DNA from: Rutidosis leptorrhynchoides
Taxonomy: Eukaryota; Streptophyta; Magnoliopsida; Asterales; Asteraceae
DNA length: 64,000 nt
Reading direction: 5' to 3'
Assembly: GCF_046630445.1 (NCBI RefSeq)
Contig: NC_092337.1
Span: forward strand, 193,661,001 to 193,725,000
Below the pieces are notes generated by a model. The model was given only the letters and a program-made list of their open reading frames with translations, was not told the origin of the DNA and searched no databases. A program made the position numbers and the translations under genes. The first letter of the stretch is position 1; each line of letters opens with the position of its first letter. Shown piece after piece: positions 24,472 to 36,362 of this stretch.

Positions 24472-25275
24472 TGAACTATATAATGTATGTATCATTACAC
24501 CATTTATATTATATAATAATATAAAAATTATTATTATTCAAACTAAATATTATATATTTATAATATAACATATCGTGTTGTATTCCTATACACACATTTG
24601 AAAGCATTAAAACACATAAAAATTATATAAGTATATAATGAACTATAATCACAACGGATAACGTATGACTTTCACGAGTCTCACCGCTACTTACGGTCAT
24701 GGATGGTGTCTAGATTGCCAGTTTGAGATATGGTTGTGGATCTCGAATGTCACGACTTAATCAGCTGTAAATTGTCACGAAGAAGCTGACGATAGATGGA
24801 GCAATGAGGATCGAGTGATGAAGAGATGAAGATGGTGGTGGATGGAGAGATGAAGATGACGACCGTGGTTAATTTAGATTAGTTCTGGGATAGAATACAA
24901 ATAGATTAGTAGATTAGATGATAATGCTGAGTAATACATGTTTGAGATGTCGTTTCATTTAATCAGACGACCAAAAACAGTGAGACTAACAGTAGATGAG
25001 GAGTAGTCACATCATCATCATTATGATATATATACATATACACACATATATACTTACACAAATAATACTATAATATCAACGTTAGAAGAACTCTTAGAAG
25101 CTTAGAAAGAGTACAAAATAACTAATAATAAAGTTAAATAATTGAAGATAACTAAAATAATTTAAAATAACATTGTCTCCTTATGCATATTTTCAACTAT
25201 ATCTTTCTATATATATCGAGTACACAATCCAATCCAAACCACCACATACAATCCAGTATCATCATTATCATTATC
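24472..25275. other. Upstream region of the J11-like gene
   Basis: AT-rich sequence, with a GATGAAGATG-rich patch at 24775-24860, and no gene that I can support. TATA-like runs are at about 25026-25034 and 25208-25216. A TSS soon after the second would leave a 5' UTR of roughly 40 bases with CCAATCCAAACC-type leader sequence. Which one is used cannot be decided from the sequence. Confidence 0.4.
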
Positions 25276-25776
25276 ATGTTTTCTGTATCTACTACTAATT
25301 CTCTCCGTCTCCGATCACCACCGCCGCCGCCGCCACTCCACTACCTCTCCCACGGCACTCTACCGTCTCCACCATCCCCAAGTATCCGATCACCACGTAC
25401 TCCACCACCACTTTCCGCCACCGCGTACGCCACCGCAGAAACCGCGTACTTCGCTCCGTCAATCATTTCACCTCCTTCGCTTTACGAAGTCCTCGGCATA
25501 TCAACCGTAGCAACTGAACTTGAGATTAAAACCGCGTATAGACAGCTCGCGAGAATATCGCATCCTGACGTGAAGAATTGTAGTTCTGGAGAAGAGTTTA
25601 TTAAGATCCATGATGCTTACTCTACGTTATCAGATCCCGATAAACGCGCTGATTATGATCGGAGGTTAAATCGATCTCGATCGTTTTCTAGTGGTGGTGG
25701 TGGTAGACAGATGAATTCGTATAACGGATTTAGTGGTTATAGTGGTCGGAATTGGGAGACTGATCAGTGCTGGTAA
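25276..25776 (+). CDS. J11: Chloroplast J-domain protein, J11 (DJC23) type
   Basis: 166-residue intronless protein. The start is placed at ATG 25276 (MFSVSTTNSLRL) because the family begins with a short Ser/Pro-rich transit peptide; an upstream ATG in frame at 25183 would add 31 residues unlike the family. Residues 1 to about 55 are Ser/Pro/Thr-rich with few acids, a likely plastid transit peptide. The J domain spans about 68-129 (SLYEVLGI..., HPD at 96-98, FIKIHDAYSTLSDPDKRADYD). The C-terminus RNWETDQCW is the hallmark I recall from Arabidopsis DnaJ 11, about 161 residues. J proteins stimulate the ATPase of Hsp70 partners, here in the stroma. It has no zinc-finger or C-terminal client domain, as expected for a small type-III J protein. 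It is the only clear host gene in the window and lies between transposon blocks. Confidence 0.93.
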   Translation: MFSVSTTNSLRLRSPPPPPPLHYLSHGTLPSPPSPSIRSPRTPPPLSATAYATAETAYFAPSIISPPSLYEVLGISTVATELEIKTAYRQLARISHPDVKNCSSGEEFIKIHDAYSTLSDPDKRADYDRRLNRSRSFSSGGGGRQMNSYNGFSGYSGRNWETDQCW

Positions 25777-25882
25777 TTGTAATATAATTAATCCTTATTA
25801 TAGTACTACTTACAGTTACAATTAACATTTAGAGTGTACTAATTATAAGATTATTATTGTATAATATAAATATATTACTCCG

Positions 25883-25886
<4 letters not shown>

Positions 25887-25974
<88 letters not shown>

Positions 25975-25983
25975 TAGATAGAT
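25887..25983. repeat. (TA)n then (GATA)n microsatellite
   Basis: About 43 TA dinucleotides followed by a few TAGA units, roughly 110 bp after the J11 stop codon, probably in or near its 3' UTR. Confidence 0.95.
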
Positions 25984-26997
25984 GTCTTTTTTTAATTTTG
26001 TTCTCCATTTGCTTCCTAGGTATATAACGGAAAAACTGGAAGTAAAAAAGTTGTGCCTGTGTTTGTTATTTATAATTCTTTGAAAATATAAGTACTCTAT
26101 GGTATTGAACACTCTTGGTTATTACTAATAGCACGAGATGTCGTGATAATCTATTTCGGTATGTATTTAAAGTCTAAAGTCGAATAAGCACTTTGAAATT
26201 GATCTAGTGGACCGATAAAAAAAATAGAATTGATAAAAGTTAAAAAAAGTCCTTGAATTACAATGTATATTTTCAGACTTTGGAAAATGGATACTGAAAT
26301 CGGCTTTGAGGGTGTTGCTGGATCGTCAATAACGGTGTTCATTTTTTAAAACGTAGATATTAAAAGGACGACAACTGGTGCTTTAATAAAAACTATCAAC
26401 TGCTCCGTATTTTAAAAATAATTGATTGTGATGTAATTTAGTTAAAAGGAACAAGTTATATATGAAAATATTATAAGAGACTAGCAATAGAAGCTAGTAT
26501 AGTAAAATGAAAAAAAAGGTGACCTTTACTAAAATGACCTTAAGAAAACACGAACTCACGATATAGCGGACTCAAAGATTACTACAAAAAAAAAATATTG
26601 TACAACATTGAAAACTGCCGAAAACACGTCATCAAAACTACAAAAGAGCACACGAACGAAGGCCACAAAGTCATATTTCACTACTTAAAACCTCCAAACA
26701 GTCGATCGCTAATCTATATAAATTGTCGACTCAAAATCTTCTAAGAATCCGAGTAAGAGAATGAATATTCTTCATCATCGACAATGACTTCCTCCATGTT
26801 CTCCATCATATCAACTAGAGTAAACAGAAGGCACCAATTGAGTTTTTCACGATATCTCTTATCAATTGACGTTTTCTCTTAATATACTCTATTCGTCACA
26901 TAATTACTGCCCCACTTTGATTTTTTTAAGTTCTTTTTGCAAAACTTTAACTTTAAATACCTTTGTTTGTATTACATAATATATGTTGAAAGTTATA
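25984..26997. other. Intergenic, no gene recognised
   Basis: AT-rich. Short frames only; poly-A runs at 26504-26520 and 26583-26596. I see no domain, TIR or LTR edge I can support. Confidence 0.5.
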
Positions 26998-27256
26998 TGT
27001 AACACTCAAATATTTATGGTACATAGAGTTAAAATGATGTACGTAGGGTGGGTGAAGCGTGGTATAAATTTAAAAGCAGACAGTCTGTGCAGACCCTTGT
27101 GCACGCCACGCAGGGTTAAGGGTGCGCGCCGCGCACCATGCCTGCGACAAATTTCTGTCTTTTTTCAATTTGAATTAAATGAGGGGCATTTTGGTCATTT
27201 CACTTGAGGCCGGATCTGAGGCCATATCAGCTGGATTGGATGTAGTTTTGGATAAC
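26998..27256 (+). repeat. LTR D, left piece (gypsy)
   Basis: Starts TGTAACACTCAA, the mirror of the LTR end TTGAGTCGTTACA at 63242-63254. It carries a GC-word pair at 27101-27137 and ends at the insertion of element A. The sequence GTTTTGGATAAC continues after A with ACTTTCACATCC. Element A therefore sits inside this LTR. Confidence 0.75.
27101..27137. repeat. GC-word pair, LTR D left end
   Basis: GCACGCCACGC (27101) and GGTGCGCGCCGCGCACC (27121-27137). The second is a 17-nt inverted repeat with one central base. The cores are 23 bp apart, the same as in the pair at 63153/63176. Confidence 0.85.
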
Positions 27257-27720
27257 TGATAATGCTAAAAATGAACATATATTTCATAGCATTATTCCTC
27301 AAGAAAGACAAGCTTTTAGTTGCAATTGTTCTATTTAAAAGTGATATTCGTTTAAATAATAAAAGGTGAAGACAAAAGACAGATTCGACGAATTGAAGAC
27401 GCAAACGACCAAAAAGCTCAAAAGTACAAAAGACAATCAAAGAGGTTCCAATTATTGATAAGAAACGTCTCGAAATTACAAAAGTACAAGATTCAAAACG
27501 CAAAGTACAAGATATTAAATTATACGCAAGGACGTTCGAAAATCCGGAATCGGGACCAGAGTCAACTCTCAACGCTCGACGCAACGGACTAAAAATTACA
27601 AGTCAACTATGCATATGAATATAATATAATATATAATTAATTCTTAAAATTAATATATATATTATATTATATTTATAAAACGTCGGCACAAGGAAACAAG
27701 CAACATGTGAGCTCTCCCAG

Positions 27721-27771
27721 CTGGCCATGCGATCGCATGGCCAGGAAGAAGAAAGTCCATGCGATCGCATG
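27721..27771. repeat. GC-word pair upstream of TATA, A 5' LTR
   Basis: Two copies of the perfect palindrome CATGCGATCGCATG, at 27726 and 27758 (32 bp apart). The first is extended to a 24-nt perfect palindrome at 27721-27744. Confidence 0.95.
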
Positions 27772-27796
27772 GCATGAAAAGTCAGGCCACATCTCC

Positions 27797-27803
27797 TATA
27801 AAT
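27797..27803 (+). promoter_or_regulatory. TATA box, A 5' LTR
   Basis: TATAAAT in CTCC-TATAAAT-TCGC, 39 bp after the start of the second GC word. The same position in B is TATAAAG. Confidence 0.65.
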
Positions 27804-29264
27804 TCGCAGTTTGGTGAACGCAAAAATATATATCCATCAATCTCTCTATCTATATACGTAATATTTATATTTATAATTTAATATTTTAATTTTAATTTTA
27901 ATTATAATTCTAATAATAAGGGTATGTTAGCAAATGTTGTAAGGGTGTAAGTCGAAATTCTGTCCGTGTAACGCTACGCTATTTTTAATCATTGTAAGTT
28001 ATGTTCAACCTTTTTAATTTAATATCTCGTAGCTAAGTTATTATTATGCTTATTTAATCCGAAGTAATCATGATGTTGGGCTAATTACTAAAATTGGGTA
28101 ATTGGGCTTTGTACCATAATTGGGGTTTGGACAAAAGAACGACACTTGTGGAAATTAGACTATGGGCTATTAATGGGCTTTATATTTGTTTAACTAAATG
28201 ATAGTTTGTTAATGTTAATATAAAGATTTACAATTGGGCGTCCCTATAAATTACCATATACACTCGATCGGACACGATGTGCGGGGTATTTATATGTACG
28301 AATAATCGTTCATTTAACCGGACACGGGAATGGATTAATAGCCACTAGAATAATTAAAACAGGGGTGAAATTATGTACAAGGACACTTGGTATAATTGAT
28401 CACAAAATATTAAAACTTTGGGTTACACTCAGTCGACATCCTAGTGTAATTATTAAACAAAGTATTAAAATCTTGTTACAGTTTAAGTCCCCAATTAGTT
28501 GGAATATTTAACTTCGGGTATAAGGATAATTTGACGAGGACACTCGCACTTTATATTTATGACTGATGGACTGTTATGGACAAAAACCAGACGGACATAT
28601 TAAATAATCCAGGACAAAGGACAATTAACCCATGGGCATAAAACTAAAATCAACACGTCAAACATCATGGTTACGGAAGTTTAAATAAGCATAATTCTTT
28701 TATTTCATATTTAATTTCCTTTATTTTATATTTAATTGCACTTCTAATTATCGCATTTTTATTTATTGTTATTGTATTTAATTGCACTTTTAATTATCGT
28801 ACTTTTTAATTATCGCAAGTTTATTTTATCACACTTTTATTATTCGTAATTTCATTATCGTTATTTACTTTACGCTTTAAATTAAGTCTTGTATTTATTT
28901 ATTATTTTACATTTGGTTTTAACTGCGACTAAAGTTTTAAAATCGACAAACCGGTCATTAAACGGTAAAAACCCCCCTTTATAATAATAATATTACTTAT
29001 ATATATATTTGTATTTTTATAAAAATAAACTAATATAGCGTTAAGCTTTGTTTAAAGATTTTCCCTGTGGAACGAACCGGACTTACTAAAAACTATACTA
29101 CTGTACGATTAGGTACACTGCCTATAAGTGTTGTAGCAAGGTTTAAGTATATCCATTCTCTAAATAAATAAATATCTTGTGTAAAATTGTATCGTATTTA
29201 ATAGTATTTTCTGCTAAAATATAAAGCTATTTTATATACACCTCGCATAACATCAAATTATTTT

Positions 29265-29281
29265 TGGCGCCGCTGCCGGGG
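29265..29281 (+). other. Primer binding site, tRNA-Asp type (A)
   Basis: TGGCGCCGCTGCCGGGG, nine bases after the 5' LTR, identical to the site in element E. Confidence 0.85.
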
Positions 29282-30688
29282 AACAAATCTAGCTTAAAAG
29301 CCGGAAGCGCAACGTTATAGAAAAAAAAAAGATTTTTATTTTTAAGTTTACTTTTATAAAAAAAATACGCTTTTGTAAAAATACATTTTAAATATTCTAA
29401 AATATAAAGAGAAAAATAAAAATATAAATATTTTTAAGAGTTTGTTAAATATTTAAGTTCTATAAAAGTTTCTTTATCTTTATTTTATAAAAATATAAGT
29501 TTTATTTAATTTATATAAATATATTATATAAATATATAAAACAGAAAAATAAAACACAAATCAGAAAGAAAAAAAAACACTCGAGTCCAGTACTGTAGCA
29601 GCCCAGTAACTGGCCCGAAACCCTAGCCCATGCGATCGCATGGCTGGGTAACTTAGGACTCATGCGATCGCATGAAGCCAACTGACACGCCAGGTTTGAC
29701 TCTGCAACTACATTAATTACGGATAATTATTATTATTAATATATTTAAACCCTAATTAGGGTTATATATTTTATAATTTAATTTATTTTTTATATTTAAT
29801 TTGTATTTTTATGTTTAATTAGTTATTTAAAGTTTAAAATTAATAGTTTTATTAAATAAATAATATAAAAACAATATTTTATAAAAATTGTACTTTTTAC
29901 AACTTTTTGTATATTTTTATATTTTGTTCCTTTTCAATAGTTTTAGCGTAATATTTGTATTTTTAGCTCATATTTAGTTTTAAACTTAGTTTTTGCCATA
30001 GCTATTTTTATTTCTAGATTTTTAGGCCTTGCCGTAAAATCCCTTAAGTGCTTTTTCTTTAGACTAAGATTTAGGTACTTTAGAATTTTGCTACGCCTTT
30101 TTAATTTTTAGTTTCTTTTTAAGTTATTGCCATTTGGGATATAGTTTTACTTGTAAGCTTTAATATTTTTAGACGCCTTTTACCTATGTATCAATTATCA
30201 TTCCAATTAGTAATCTCAATTTGCGATTATAATTTTAAGTTAGTTGTGGTAATAAGGTTAGGTTAGTCAAGTGTTTTTAAGTTTTATAAGTTTCTTTTAT
30301 TTTTCCGTCACCTTTTATTTTTCAACCATTTTTCTTTTTCGACCTCTTTCGACAAACTCTTTTTCTTTCTTATTTCTCGCTATTCTTGTTTTAGGACATA
30401 GATTTTTATTCTACTTCTTATCAAAATTTCTTAAAATTACGAAAATTTATTTTAAGTGGTTAAATTGATAGACATCAAAATTTTCTGGTTCGTAGTAATA
30501 GTTGGATTTGTACGTGGACCGGGTTATTGGAGCCAAACAGTCCTCAATTATATTGAGACCAAGCGAATCCTGCCCCTCTGCTGCATCTTTTGGCTATTCG
30601 AAACGTGGGCAAAATCAGAAAAGTCTATTGATTGGATAACTTATTATAATTTTTCTTTCCTTTTAAAAACTAATAGGATATTCAGTGA
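29282..30688 (+). other. Leader of element A
   Basis: 1.4 kb non-coding leader, very AT-rich. It holds a GC-word pair (CATGCGATCGCATG at 29629 and 29661, 32 bp apart) and, from about 30430 to the gag start, a block almost identical to the leader of B. That block is the best candidate for RNA packaging or dimerisation signals. Confidence 0.65.
29628..29675. repeat. GC-word pair, A leader
   Basis: CATGCGATCGCATG at 29629-29642 and 29661-29674, 32 bp apart; the first lies within a 16-nt palindrome. Confidence 0.93.
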
Positions 30689-33600
30689 ATGCACCGAGCA
30701 AGACGTTCACCACCTTTTGTACGTTCACCACCTGTAACTAGATCAAGACATTTAGCAAATATTACTGTCGTTGATTTTTCTTTAGAATCGTCATCAAGTC
30801 GACCAAGTACTCCAGTTCAAATTTCCGATAATCCATTTTTTGAACCCGACCTCACAATTGAGAATCCGGAGAATATTCAGGGACGATTCATAGATCCTGA
30901 ACCACTAAATTTTCCTCCGGAACCACCAATCATTCAAACAGAGATTGTTGAGGAACGAACCATTAAATCAGAATCCTCTAGTGATTCCGATTCAACAAAT
31001 TCAATTATGGAGAATCTGGAACCTTTAAATATGGAAGACCGAATGAGAGCTAAACGCACTGGCCAAGGTCACGCAATTACTCATCCAGACATTAATGCGC
31101 CAGATTATGAAATCAAAGGACAAATTCTACACATGGTGACTAATCAATGCCAATTTAGTGGTGCGCCGAAGGAAGATCCAAATGAACATCTACGTACCTT
31201 TAATAGGATCTGCACACTATTTAAAATAAGAGAAGTTGAGGATGAACAGATATATCTCATGTTATTTCCCTGGACTTTAAAGGGAGAAGCCAAAGATTGG
31301 TTGGAATCGTTACCTGAAGGGGCGATTGATACATGGGATGTTTTAGTTGAAAAATTTCTTAAACAATTCTTTCCGGCATCTAAAGCCGTAAGACTTCAAG
31401 CAGAAATTGTTACGTTTACACAGAAGCCAAATGAAACTCTATATGAGGCGTGGACAAGATTTGGAAAGTTATTAAGAGGATGTCCGCAACATGGTTTAGA
31501 CACCTGTCAAATAGTACAAATAATCTACCAAGGATGCGACATCACTACAAGGAAAGACATAGATATAGCAGCTGGTGGTTCTATTATGAAGAAAACCGAA
31601 ACTGATGCTTACAAAATTATTGATAACATTGCTTCCCACTCACATGAGTGGCACCAAGAAAAAGATATCGTTAGATCATCTAAAGCAGCTAGAGCCGATT
31701 CTAGCCATGACTTAGATTCCATTTCCGCAAAGATAGATGCTGTCGAGAGACGAATGGAAAAGATGACTAAAGATATTCACTCAATACAAATTAGTTGTGA
31801 GCAGTGTGGAGGACCACATTTGACAAAAGATTCTCTCAGTATTGAATTAACAATGGAACAAAGAGAGAATATTTCATACCTAAACCAAAGGCCTGGAAAT
31901 AATTATCAGAATAATTATCAACCGCCAAGACCGATTTACAATCAAAACCAGAATTATAACAGAAATATTCCATACAACAACCAACAAGGTCCTAGCAATC
32001 AACAATTATCCAATAATAATTACAATCAGCAAAGACCTAATTTTCAAAACAAACCACCACAACAAACCGATGATAAAAAGCCGAATTTAGAAGATATGAT
32101 GACGAAGCTAGTTGAAACTCAAATGCAGTTTTTCACATCTCAGAAACAAACTAATGAACAAAATGCTCAAGCATTTAGAAATCAACAAGCTTCTATTCAA
32201 AACTTGGAACAAGAAGTAAGTAACCTAGCAAGGTTAATAGGTGAAAGAAAACCGGGAAGTTTACCTAGTGATACAAATGCTAACCCCCGAAATGAAACAG
32301 CTATAGCTATTACCACAAGAAGTGGTACAACACTTAAACCACCTGAAATACCTGTAACTTCTGATGAAGCTATTCCTACTCCACAAGAACCACAACCTGA
32401 TCAAGATAAGTAAAAAGAACCAGTAGTTGAAAAGGTTAATGAAGATAACACAGCTAAGGATAAACCTTATGTTAAACCATACCAAGCACCACTTCCTTAC
32501 CCGAGTAAAATGAAGAAAGAGAAACTTGAAGCCGAGCAATCCAAATTCTTGGATATGTTTAAACAGATAAATGTAAATCTTCCTTTCATTGATGTGATTT
32601 CAGGAATGCCTAGATACGCTAAATTCTTGAAAGATCTGATCACGAATAGAAAGAAAATGGAAGAACTCTCGGCTGTTACTATGAATGCTAATTGTTCAAC
32701 TGTGCTGTTGAATAAGATACCAGAAAAACTATCTGATCCAGGAAGTTTCACAATTCCATGTTTTCTGGGTAGTCTTAGTTCAATAGAAGCATTGGCAGAC
32801 TTAGGTGCTAGTATAAATCTAATGCCATATTCACTATACGCTAAACTAGACCTTGGAGAATTGAAACCAACCAGAATAAGCATACAACTAGCCGATCGAT
32901 CAATAAAATATCCTAGAGGGATAATGAAAAACATGCTAGTTAAAGTTGGTACTTTAATATTTCCAGTAGATTTTGTTGTTCTGAACATGGAAGGAGATTC
33001 TCAAGTTCCTCTCATATTAGGAAGACCATTCTTAAACACGGCTAAGGCAATGATAGACGTGTTCGGTAAGAAACTGACCCTAAGTATAGAGGACGAGAGT
33101 GTTACCTTTTCAGTTGATAGAGCAATGCAACAACCGCAATCTGCAGATGATACATGTTATTATATTCAAACTATAGATGCACATGCAGAATTATTAGAAG
33201 AATTTCCAGAATTAAAAGGAACAGGATAATGTTCTTTAGGAGAAGGTAATGAACCAATTGATGAAGTTAAAATGTTAGCTACACTTATAGCTAATGGATA
33301 TGAACCAACAACAGAAGAAATCCAAATGCTAAAAGAAGAAGACAGATATCGATACAAATCATCGATAGAAGAACCTCCGAAATTAGAGTTAAAGCCACTT
33401 CCAAACCATTTGGAATACGCTTATTTACATGGTGAATCTGAATTACCTGTAATAATATCGTCTTCTCTTACTGAAAATGAGAAATCACAACTCATTTCTG
33501 TGTTGAAAGCTCATAAACCAGCCATTGCATGGAAGATTCATGATATTAAAGGAATAAGTCCTTCGTATTGCACACATAAAATCCTTATGGAAGAAGGTCA

Positions 33601-34338
33601 TAAAACGTATGTGCAACGCCAACGAAGACTAAATCCTAATATGCAAGATGTAGTTAAGAAAGAGATTATTAAACTACTAGATGCAGGTTTGATATATCCA
33701 ATCTCTGATAGTCCATGGGTAAGCCCAGTTCAATGCGTGCCTAAGAAGGGTGGCATGACTGTCATTACAAATGAGAAAAATGAGCTTATTCCTACTAGGA
33801 CTGTAACAGGATGGCGTGTGTGTATTGATTATAGAAAATTAAATGACGCCACCAGAAAAGATCACTTTCTCTTACCTTTCATTGATCAAATGTTGGAAAG
33901 ATTAGCCGGAAATAGTTACTATTGTTTTCTAGATGGATTTTCCGGATATTTTCAAATTCCAATAGCACCCGAAGACCAAGAGAAAACCACATTCACGTGC
34001 CCTTATGGTACTTTTGCTTACAAACGCATGCCATTTGAACTTTGTAACGCCCCTGCAACCTTTCAAAGGTGTATGATGGCGATTTTTCACGACATGATAG
34101 AAGAATGCATGGAAGTTTTCATGGATGACTTTTCAGTCTTCGGTGATACATTTGAATCATGTCTAGCTAATCTGGAACGAATGCTAATTAGATGCGAACA
34201 GTCAAATCTAGTACTTAATTGGGAGAAATGTCATTTCATGGTTAAAGAAGGCATTGTTCTTGGACATAAAATTTCAAAAGAAGGAATTGAAGTGGATAGA
34301 GCTAAAGTAGATGTAATTGCTAAACTTCCACATCCCAC
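30689..34338 (+). pseudogene. gag-pol of element A, 5' part
   Basis: Starts MHRARRSPPF and runs in one frame through gag, protease and most of RT until element B cuts it after codon sequence CAT CCC AC. In-frame stops: 32411-32413 and 33227-33229, both TAA where B has GAA. Gag core motifs are LFPWTLKGEAKDWL and LPEGAIDTWD. The Athila-type zinc knuckle (CX2CX3HX4C) has lost its last Cys: TCT at 31832-31834 where B has TGT. Protease motif is [15 protein letters not shown] has a conserved Gly changed to Glu at 34037-34039 (MPFEL) and FMDD near 34122. The frame resumes at 51349. Confidence 0.93.
34334..34338 (+). repeat. Target site duplication of element B, left
   Basis: CCCAC, repeated at 51344-51348 directly after the 3' LTR of B. 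Confidence 0.92.
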
Positions 34339-34801
34339 TGATAATGCTAAAAACGAACATATATTTCATAGCATTATTCCTCAAGAAAGACAAGCTTTTA
34401 GTTGCAATTGTTCTATTTAAAAGTGATATTCGTTTAAATAATAAAAGGTGAAGACAAAAGACAGATTCGACGAATTGAAGACGCAAACGACCAAAAAGCT
34501 CAAAAGTACAAAATACAATCAAAGAAGTTCCAATTATTGATAAGAAACGTCTCGAAATTACAAGAGTACAAGATTCAAAACGAAAAGTACAAAATATAAA
34601 ATTGTACGCAAGGACGTTCGAAAATCCGGAACCGAGACCAGAGTCAACTCTCAACGCTCGACGCAACGGACTAAAAATTACAAGTCAACTATGCACATGA
34701 ATATAATATAATATATAAATAATTCTTAAAAATTATATATATATTATATTAATATTTAAAACCGTCGGCAGACTAAGATCCAATTTGGAGTGAGCTGTAT
34801 T

Positions 34802-34856
34802 TTCAAACTCCGCGACTCGCGGAGTTTGAAGTCAAAAAATGCCGCGAGTCGCGGAG
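34802..34856. repeat. GC-word pair upstream of TATA, B 5' LTR
   Basis: The first word is the centre of a 29-nt inverted repeat with a single central base (34802-34830, core CTCCGCGACTCGCGGAG). The second is CCGCGAGTCGCGGAG (34842-34856). Cores 32 bp apart. The second has G at the centre where the first has C, so the two are exact reverse complements over 15 bases. Confidence 0.95.
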
Positions 34857-34876
34857 TATCCCTGAACTCAATTCCC

Positions 34877-34882
34877 TATAAA
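34877..34882 (+). promoter_or_regulatory. TATA box, B 5' LTR
   Basis: TATAAA in TTCCC-TATAAA-GCC, 35 bp after the start of the second GC word; equivalent to 27797 in A. Confidence 0.65.
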
Positions 34883-36345
34883 GCCAACCGAATTCTGAAC
34901 ATTTTTCACATCCAATATATCCATCCATCTATCTAAACGTATATATTTATATTTATATTTTAATTTTAATTTTAATTTTAATTTTAATCCTAATAATAAA
35001 GGTATGTTAGCAAATGTTGTAAGGGTGTAAGTCGAAATTCTGTCCGTGTAACGCTACGCTATTTTTAATCATTGTAAGTTATGTTCAACCTTTTTATATT
35101 AATGTCTCGTAGCTAAGTTATTATTATGCTTATTTAATCCGAAGTAATCATGATGTTGGGCTAATTACTAAAATTGGGTAATTGGGCTTTGTACCATAAT
35201 TGGGGTTTGGACAAAAGAACGACACTTGTGGAAATTAGATTATGGGCTATTAATGGGCTTTATATTTGTTTAACTAAATGATAGTTTGTTAATGTTAATA
35301 TAAAGATTTACAATTGGGCGTCCCTATAAATTACCATATACACTCGATCGAACACGATGGGCGGGGTATTTATATGTACGAATAATCGTTCATTTAACCG
35401 GACACGGGAATGGATTAATAGCCACTAGAATAATTAAAACAGGGGTGAAATTATGTACAAGGACACTTGGTATAATTGATAACAAAATATTAAAACCTTG
35501 GGTTACACTCAGTCGACATCCTGGTGTAATTATTAAACAAAGTATTAAAATCTTGTTACAGTTTAAGTCCCCAATCAGTTGGAATATTTAACTTCGGGTA
35601 TAAGGATAATTTGACGAGGACACTCGCACTTTATATTTATGACTGATGGACTGTTATGGACAAAAACTAGACGGACATATTAAATAATCCAGGACAAAGG
35701 ACAATTAACCCATGGGCATAAAACTAAAATCAACACGTCAAACATCATGATTACGGAAGTTTAAATAAGCATAATTCTTTTATTTCATATTTAATTTCCT
35801 TTATTTTATATTTAATTGCACTTCTAATTATCGCATTTTATTTATTGTTATTGTATTTAATTGCACTTTTAATTATCGTACTTTTTAATTATCGCAAGTT
35901 TATTTTATCGCACTTTTATTATTCGCAATTTCATTATCGTTATTTACTTTACGTTTTAATTTAAGTCTTGTATTTATTTTTAATATTTTACATTTGATTT
36001 TAACTGCGACTAAAGTTTTAAAATCGACAAACCGGTCATTAAACGGTAAAAACCCCCCTTTATAATAATAATATTACTTATATATATATTTGTATTTTTA
36101 TAAAAGTAAACTAATATAGCGTTAAGCTTTGTTTAAAGATTTTCCCTGTGGAACGAACCGGACTTACTAAAAACTACACTACTGTACGATTAGGTACACT
36201 GCCTATAAGTGTTGTAGCAAGGTTTAAGTATATCCATTCTATAAATAAATAAATATCTTGTGTAAAATTGTATCGTATTTAATAGTATTTTCCTGCTAAA
36301 ATTAATAGTATTTCGTACACCCCGCTGCAAACATCAAGTTATTTT

Positions 36346-36362
36346 TGGCGCCGCTGCAGGGG
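36346..36362 (+). other. Primer binding site, tRNA-Asp type (B)
   Basis: TGGCGCCGCTGCAGGGG: as in A but with one extra mismatch (C to A). Confidence 0.8.

Larger units (their letters stand above)
27257..29255 (+). repeat. 5' LTR of element A
   Basis: 1999 bp, TGATAATGC...AACATCA. Very similar to 59382-61377. It also matches the LTRs of B outside a block of about 180 bp around 27683-27860 that holds the GC words and the TATA box. Confidence 0.94.
34339..36336 (+). repeat. 5' LTR of element B
   Basis: 1998 bp, TGATAATGC...AACATCA. Near copy of 49347-51343. Confidence 0.95.

Noticed and set aside
25843..26112. Frame encoding a Tyr-Ile repeat
   Set aside because: Translation of the (TA)n microsatellite.
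27195..27584. Minus-strand frame of about 114-130 codons at the start of every A/B-type LTR (also 34274, 49330, 59365, 63523)
   Set aside because: It lies antisense across the LTR start, its length varies with the flank, and its recurrence is explained by LTR similarity. No domain.
27721..27771. Palindromic pairs as a CRISPR-like array
   Set aside because: Only two copies per site, no regular spacers, plant genome with LTR context.
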